Below are positions 31,149-34,254 of a DNA stretch of 34,254 bases, piece after piece. Source of the stretch: Sporosarcina sp. ZBG7A. GTDB taxonomy: Bacteria; Bacillota; Bacilli; Bacillales_A; Planococcaceae. The translations under genes were made by a program, and so were the position numbers. Numbering within the stretch: the first letter of the stretch is position 1; each line of letters starts with the position of its first letter. Where the stretch lies: assembly GCF_000813425.1 (NCBI RefSeq), contig NZ_JWIB01000036.1, forward strand, positions 1 to 34,254, given 5' to 3'. The notes under the pieces are model-generated. The model was not told the origin of the DNA, did not search any database, and saw nothing but the letters and a program-made list of their open reading frames with translations.

Positions 31149-33092
31149 TCACTTCTCAACGTTAGGTTTCATACGTTCGTCTTCTATCCGAATTAGCTCA
31201 AATTCATCAGCCGTTTCAAGCAACATACTTAGAATAATTTTGTTTTCTAGAATAGGCTCACTCAATAATGAGGCATGTAATTGTTCAATTAACGCTGAAT
31301 AAGACGTACCTGTTGACCAGCATGCCTCAATTCGTTCTAGTATCTCTACCGATTCTAGAGAGATTTCTTCATTCATGCCGTGTACTTCTTTCCACATCAG
31401 TAGTTCGTAGAGCGTATTGCTCACCAGTCTTCTTGAAGCAAATAATTCATCCGTTACATCTGTACCTGCTGCTTGTAGGTTAACACGCGCCCGCTCCTCA
31501 ACCATCGTGCTAATGATTAACAAGTTTTTCATACTATGGCTACCGACCGCGGCATTCCCATTAATAGCGTCCTTCGCTTCTTTAAGCATTTCACTCAATA
31601 TGTCATTCGACATTTTACCCAAATGGACATTTGCATCTGATAGTTTATACGGGAATACGAAACGATTGATAAGTAATGCAATGCAGACACCCGCTAATAC
31701 CATGAATAGACGTTCAACTGTTAAGAACTGAGTTTCCCCAGTAATGAGGACAACCGAACCAATCGCAGAGAACGTTACTAAGATTGTGCTGTAACGATAG
31801 ACTTTTACATAACTCATCAAATATCCGGCAAACAACAACAACCCTGTTCGTACTGTTGTGTTCTGGAAGATGGAGAAAATAATCCATACGAGAATGCCTC
31901 CAACGATCGTCGCAAAAATACGGTCTCGCATCTTTTTGTGGGATTGTTCATAAAACGGAATGATGACCGACAACACGGTGAACATCATCCATCTACCTTC
32001 TGCTAAATTGAAGAAGTCCATTAAGAAACCTGTAATTGCAATACCTGTCGCCATACGAATTGCATATGACATTTTTAGCGACGATACATGGTGTGGTGCT
32101 GAATTCAGGGTGAATTTCTTGAACTTCAATGGAATCTCTTCAATTTTACGAGTGATTTTACGTTTTTCAGGTGCTAATTGTTGGAGCGCGAGAAGACTAT
32201 CCGTCAGGTAGTCGATATTGTTTAGCAGTCTCAATTGCATGGAGGACTGCGGAGGATTTGTGCGATAGCTATCCATCACTTCTTCAGACGCTTTACTTAG
32301 TTCAGCTGCATCAATATCTTTTGAATCCGCTTCCACTGCTTTGGTTAAAATCATTCGCACATCTTGAATAACTTGGCCCTCTGCATGTCGTGGTTCTAAT
32401 GAATCTAGAAGCGTATCAATTTTTTCAAGTGCAGCTGTGATATTTAATCGAAGTCTTCCCTCTTCAGTAAGGTAGTAATCCTCTTCGCGTTGGTCATAGA
32501 TCATGGAACGAAGTGAGCCAATCGATTTCCGAATTGCCGTATCCACTTCAATGGTAACTTCTCCTGCAATCTTCTTATCGATTTTCTCGAGTAGAGAGCT
32601 GCAGACACTTTTGACAATCGGATCTCCATTTTTAGAGATTCGCTTACGATTCGCAATCATTTGCAATGCCATAATTGAAATAGCACCAACTACAAGCCCT
32701 GCTAAGCGAAGTGGTAATTCATCACCTGTTACCGGGGTAGCTAGTAGAAATAAGTATTGAAGTGAAAATGGTAAGTACAATGGATTTTTCAAGTTAAAAA
32801 TCAGGGTGTAGCTGATGATGAACATCATCACAAAGTGGATTGGTACAGCTGTCCACACCGAGAATCCAGCAGCAAATGCGGCAATTCCCGTCAATAAGTT
32901 TAATCCTGCGAATTTAATCGTGTTCTGTACTGGGTGGATAGTCAGGTCACGTTCAAGTAGCATGAGCATCGCAGTAATTGTGGAAACACCTATCAAGATA
33001 TTGTTTTGTCCAAACAATGCTCCAAATAGTAAAATGTACGCCATCATTCCAACAAACAAAAGAGTATTCCCTATAATTTTCTTCTTTGTCAT
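31149..33092 (-). CDS. FUSC family membrane protein
   Basis: About 647 residues. Two blocks of membrane helices (about 10-145 and 345-480) each followed by a soluble region; the second matches the FUSC domain (PF13515), with FFNLAEGRWMMFTVLSVIIPF and RIFATIVGGILVWIIF. This layout is that of the fusaric-acid-resistance/aromatic-acid exporter family (YccS, AaeB). Substrate unknown; it may export aromatic acids or act in envelope stress. Two ATGs compete: the one at 33104 is directly against AAAAGGA, too close to be used, so the ATG at 33092 is preferred. Confidence 0.85.
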   Translation of the reverse strand: MTKKKIIGNTLLFVGMMAYILLFGALFGQNNILIGVSTITAMLMLLERDLTIHPVQNTIKFAGLNLLTGIAAFAAGFSVWTAVPIHFVMMFIISYTLIFNLKNPLYLPFSLQYLFLLATPVTGDELPLRLAGLVVGAISIMALQMIANRKRISKNGDPIVKSVCSSLLEKIDKKIAGEVTIEVDTAIRKSIGSLRSMIYDQREEDYYLTEEGRLRLNITAALEKIDTLLDSLEPRHAEGQVIQDVRMILTKAVEADSKDIDAAELSKASEEVMDSYRTNPPQSSMQLRLLNNIDYLTDSLLALQQLAPEKRKITRKIEEIPLKFKKFTLNSAPHHVSSLKMSYAIRMATGIAITGFLMDFFNLAEGRWMMFTVLSVIIPFYEQSHKKMRDRIFATIVGGILVWIIFSIFQNTTVRTGLLLFAGYLMSYVKVYRYSTILVTFSAIGSVVLITGETQFLTVERLFMVLAGVCIALLINRFVFPYKLSDANVHLGKMSNDILSEMLKEAKDAINGNAAVGSHSMKNLLIISTMVEERARVNLQAAGTDVTDELFASRRLVSNTLYELLMWKEVHGMNEEISLESVEILERIEACWSTGTSYSALIEQLHASLLSEPILENKIILSMLLETADEFELIRIEDERMKPNVEK

Positions 33093-33259
33093 CGATTCTT
33101 TCATTCCTTTTCAAATCCGGTAATTAGGGATCATGTTGATTTTTTACTTTAACATTAAAACACTTTTCTCGCTATCAGATGCACTTGATACAATTTAAAC
33201 AACTTCAGGACTTAAGACTTTTTACTTTTGCAGTACGGAAGTATCATCTTCAGCTTTAC

Positions 33260-33285
33260 TGAAACTCTATTGAAAAAGAACCGTA
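33260..33285 (+). promoter_or_regulatory. ECF-type promoter of the lipoprotein gene
   Basis: TGAAAC (33260-33265), exactly 16 bases, CGTA (33282-33285), the consensus layout for B. subtilis ECF sigma factors such as sigma-W, -X and -V. It lies 37 bases before the lipoprotein start. Envelope-stress control is therefore likely. Confidence 0.65.
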
Positions 33286-33322
33286 TTATACACAGCATAC
33301 CCAATTAGGAGGCACTCTACAT

Positions 33323-34228
33323 ATGAAGAAAACTGTTCTTTTGCTACTTATACTTCTTTTACTTTCAGCCTGTAGTCCAGATAGAGATACTTTGCAGAAA
33401 GAAAACACCGCTGACGCAAATGCAGCTAAAGAAAAATCAGAACAATCACGTAATAACGAAGAAGAAACTATACCACCTTCTTCTAAAGAAACTGCGGATA
33501 GCGAGACATCTGATGAAGACCAAGATGAAGACGGAGATTTGTATGCCTTAGCGAAAATACAAACGGTTGAGATTCCATCTGTCTATGACAAGGAGGGGAA
33601 TTTTCCTCATAATCTTACCCAAGAAGAATATGAAAAGTTATCCAAAGAACAAGGAATTGTCCGCTATGCACTTGACGATCATCCGATCAGAGGTATTACG
33701 AACCAAGGCGGTAAGGTAACTAATGTAACTAATTTAACGGATGCTTTGATCGACATTGCAGAAAGTCGTGCTTATCAATTACCAGATTCGGCAGTCCCTG
33801 AAGCCTATCAATTATTTTTACAAACACGAGCTGACGAATTCGCTAATACTCCAGATTCCCAATATCGCACATGGGAGGAAGCGACCAACCTAGAGCGAGG
33901 CATCATGCAAATTGTTCTTCTGATTGCCCCTTCTCTAAATGATCTTGGATACCTCATTGAGAATGACGAATTTGAACACCCTGTGTTTCCAATCATTCAA
34001 GAGGATTTTTTCAACCTCGGATCTCCGACTGTTTTAGTTCCAGGACCACAGACCGGAACAGATCTGGCACTATTTGAGGAAATGATGAAAATGAAATCGA
34101 TGTGGGAAGAACTTGGAAAATTTGAACACCCTTCCGAAAACAAGGAAGCGTTTGAAGAAGTGTACAAAACACTTCGTAGTGAAACAAATAACTTAATCGT
34201 TCGTGTCAATTACGCACTTACTGAGTAA
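33323..34228 (+). CDS. Uncharacterised lipoprotein
   Basis: 301 residues. A lipoprotein signal with lipobox LSAC (Cys17), then a low-complexity acidic, Ser/Glu/Asp-rich linker (about 20-70), then a mostly helical domain with no motif I recognise (from LAKIQTVEIPSVYDKEGNF on). It should sit on the outer face of the membrane. The ATG has TAGGAGG upstream. An ECF-type promoter precedes it. I cannot assign a function. The window ends 26 bases after the stop. Confidence 0.85.
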   Translation: MKKTVLLLLILLLLSACSPDRDTLQKENTADANAAKEKSEQSRNNEEETIPPSSKETADSETSDEDQDEDGDLYALAKIQTVEIPSVYDKEGNFPHNLTQEEYEKLSKEQGIVRYALDDHPIRGITNQGGKVTNVTNLTDALIDIAESRAYQLPDSAVPEAYQLFLQTRADEFANTPDSQYRTWEEATNLERGIMQIVLLIAPSLNDLGYLIENDEFEHPVFPIIQEDFFNLGSPTVLVPGPQTGTDLALFEEMMKMKSMWEELGKFEHPSENKEAFEEVYKTLRSETNNLIVRVNYALTE

Positions 34229-34254
34229 TGAACCAAAAAAAATCCCGCTTTGCA

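Noticed and set aside
1..34254. CRISPR arrays, prophage genes, tRNA genes, toxin-antitoxin pairs
   Set aside because: I looked for regularly spaced direct repeats, phage structural genes, tRNA cloverleaf ends and paired small genes and found none.
34229..34254. Start of a possible terminator (A-run then ATCCCGCTTTGCA) at the right edge
   Set aside because: The window ends before a second arm could be seen.

Overview
The window looks like a chromosomal segment of a low-to-moderate-GC Bacillales bacterium, most likely a Planococcaceae member close to Sporosarcina. Support: strong AAGGAGG-type ribosome binding sites with several TTG/GTG starts, guanine, SAM and T-box riboswitches, and a gene order (MoxR ATPase, DUF58 protein, transglutaminase, guaA, pbuG) matching Bacillus subtilis yeaC-yeaD-yebA-guaA-pbuG. 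The genus is an inference; no rRNA gene is in the window.

Layout. 1-94: a promoter and leader pointing left out of the window, probably for an rRNA operon. 278-7959 (minus): MoxR/DUF58/transglutaminase operon, then guaA and pbuG, each behind its own guanine riboswitch. 7960-9128: a decayed IS1182-type element with scrambled transposase fragments, bounded by near-identical terminator hairpins. 9129-11438 (minus): pncB-nadE (NAD salvage). 11674-12698 (plus): a SAM riboswitch controlling a cyclase-family metal hydrolase. 12744-15210 (minus): FMN reductase and a Cache-domain chemoreceptor. 15366-16295 (plus): solitary pdxS behind PdxR-like boxes. 16452-18219 (minus): T-box-controlled archaeal-type prolyl-tRNA synthetase. 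18458-22927 (plus): ECF sigma factor, RskA-type anti-sigma, a duplicated His-containing surface protein with an MPKTG sorting signal, a class F sortase lipoprotein and a catalase-like heme protein. 23043-26224: yugN, an XRE regulator, a YdcF-like protein and an AtoE-type transporter. 26437-28649: Fur-box-controlled siderophore-binding lipoprotein and an alpha/beta hydrolase. 28720-34254: a stranded T-box-like fragment, yqeY, ykuS, an M50-protease-like protein without zinc ligands, a BltD-like acetyltransferase, a FUSC protein and an unknown lipoprotein behind an ECF-type promoter.

The strongest observation is that GuaA has lost the glutaminase nucleophile (Cys to Gly) and neighbouring active-site motifs while its synthetase half is intact. 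PdxS in the same window starts about 13 residues late, lacks most of the N-terminal segment used to dock its glutaminase PdxT, and has no pdxT beside it. NadE is the ammonia-dependent form (usual in Bacilli). Together this suggests an organism that feeds these synthases with free ammonia, as would suit an ammonia-rich or urea-degrading lifestyle. The second is the sigma/anti-sigma/surface protein/sortase/catalase-like cluster, a candidate uncharacterised cell-surface system.
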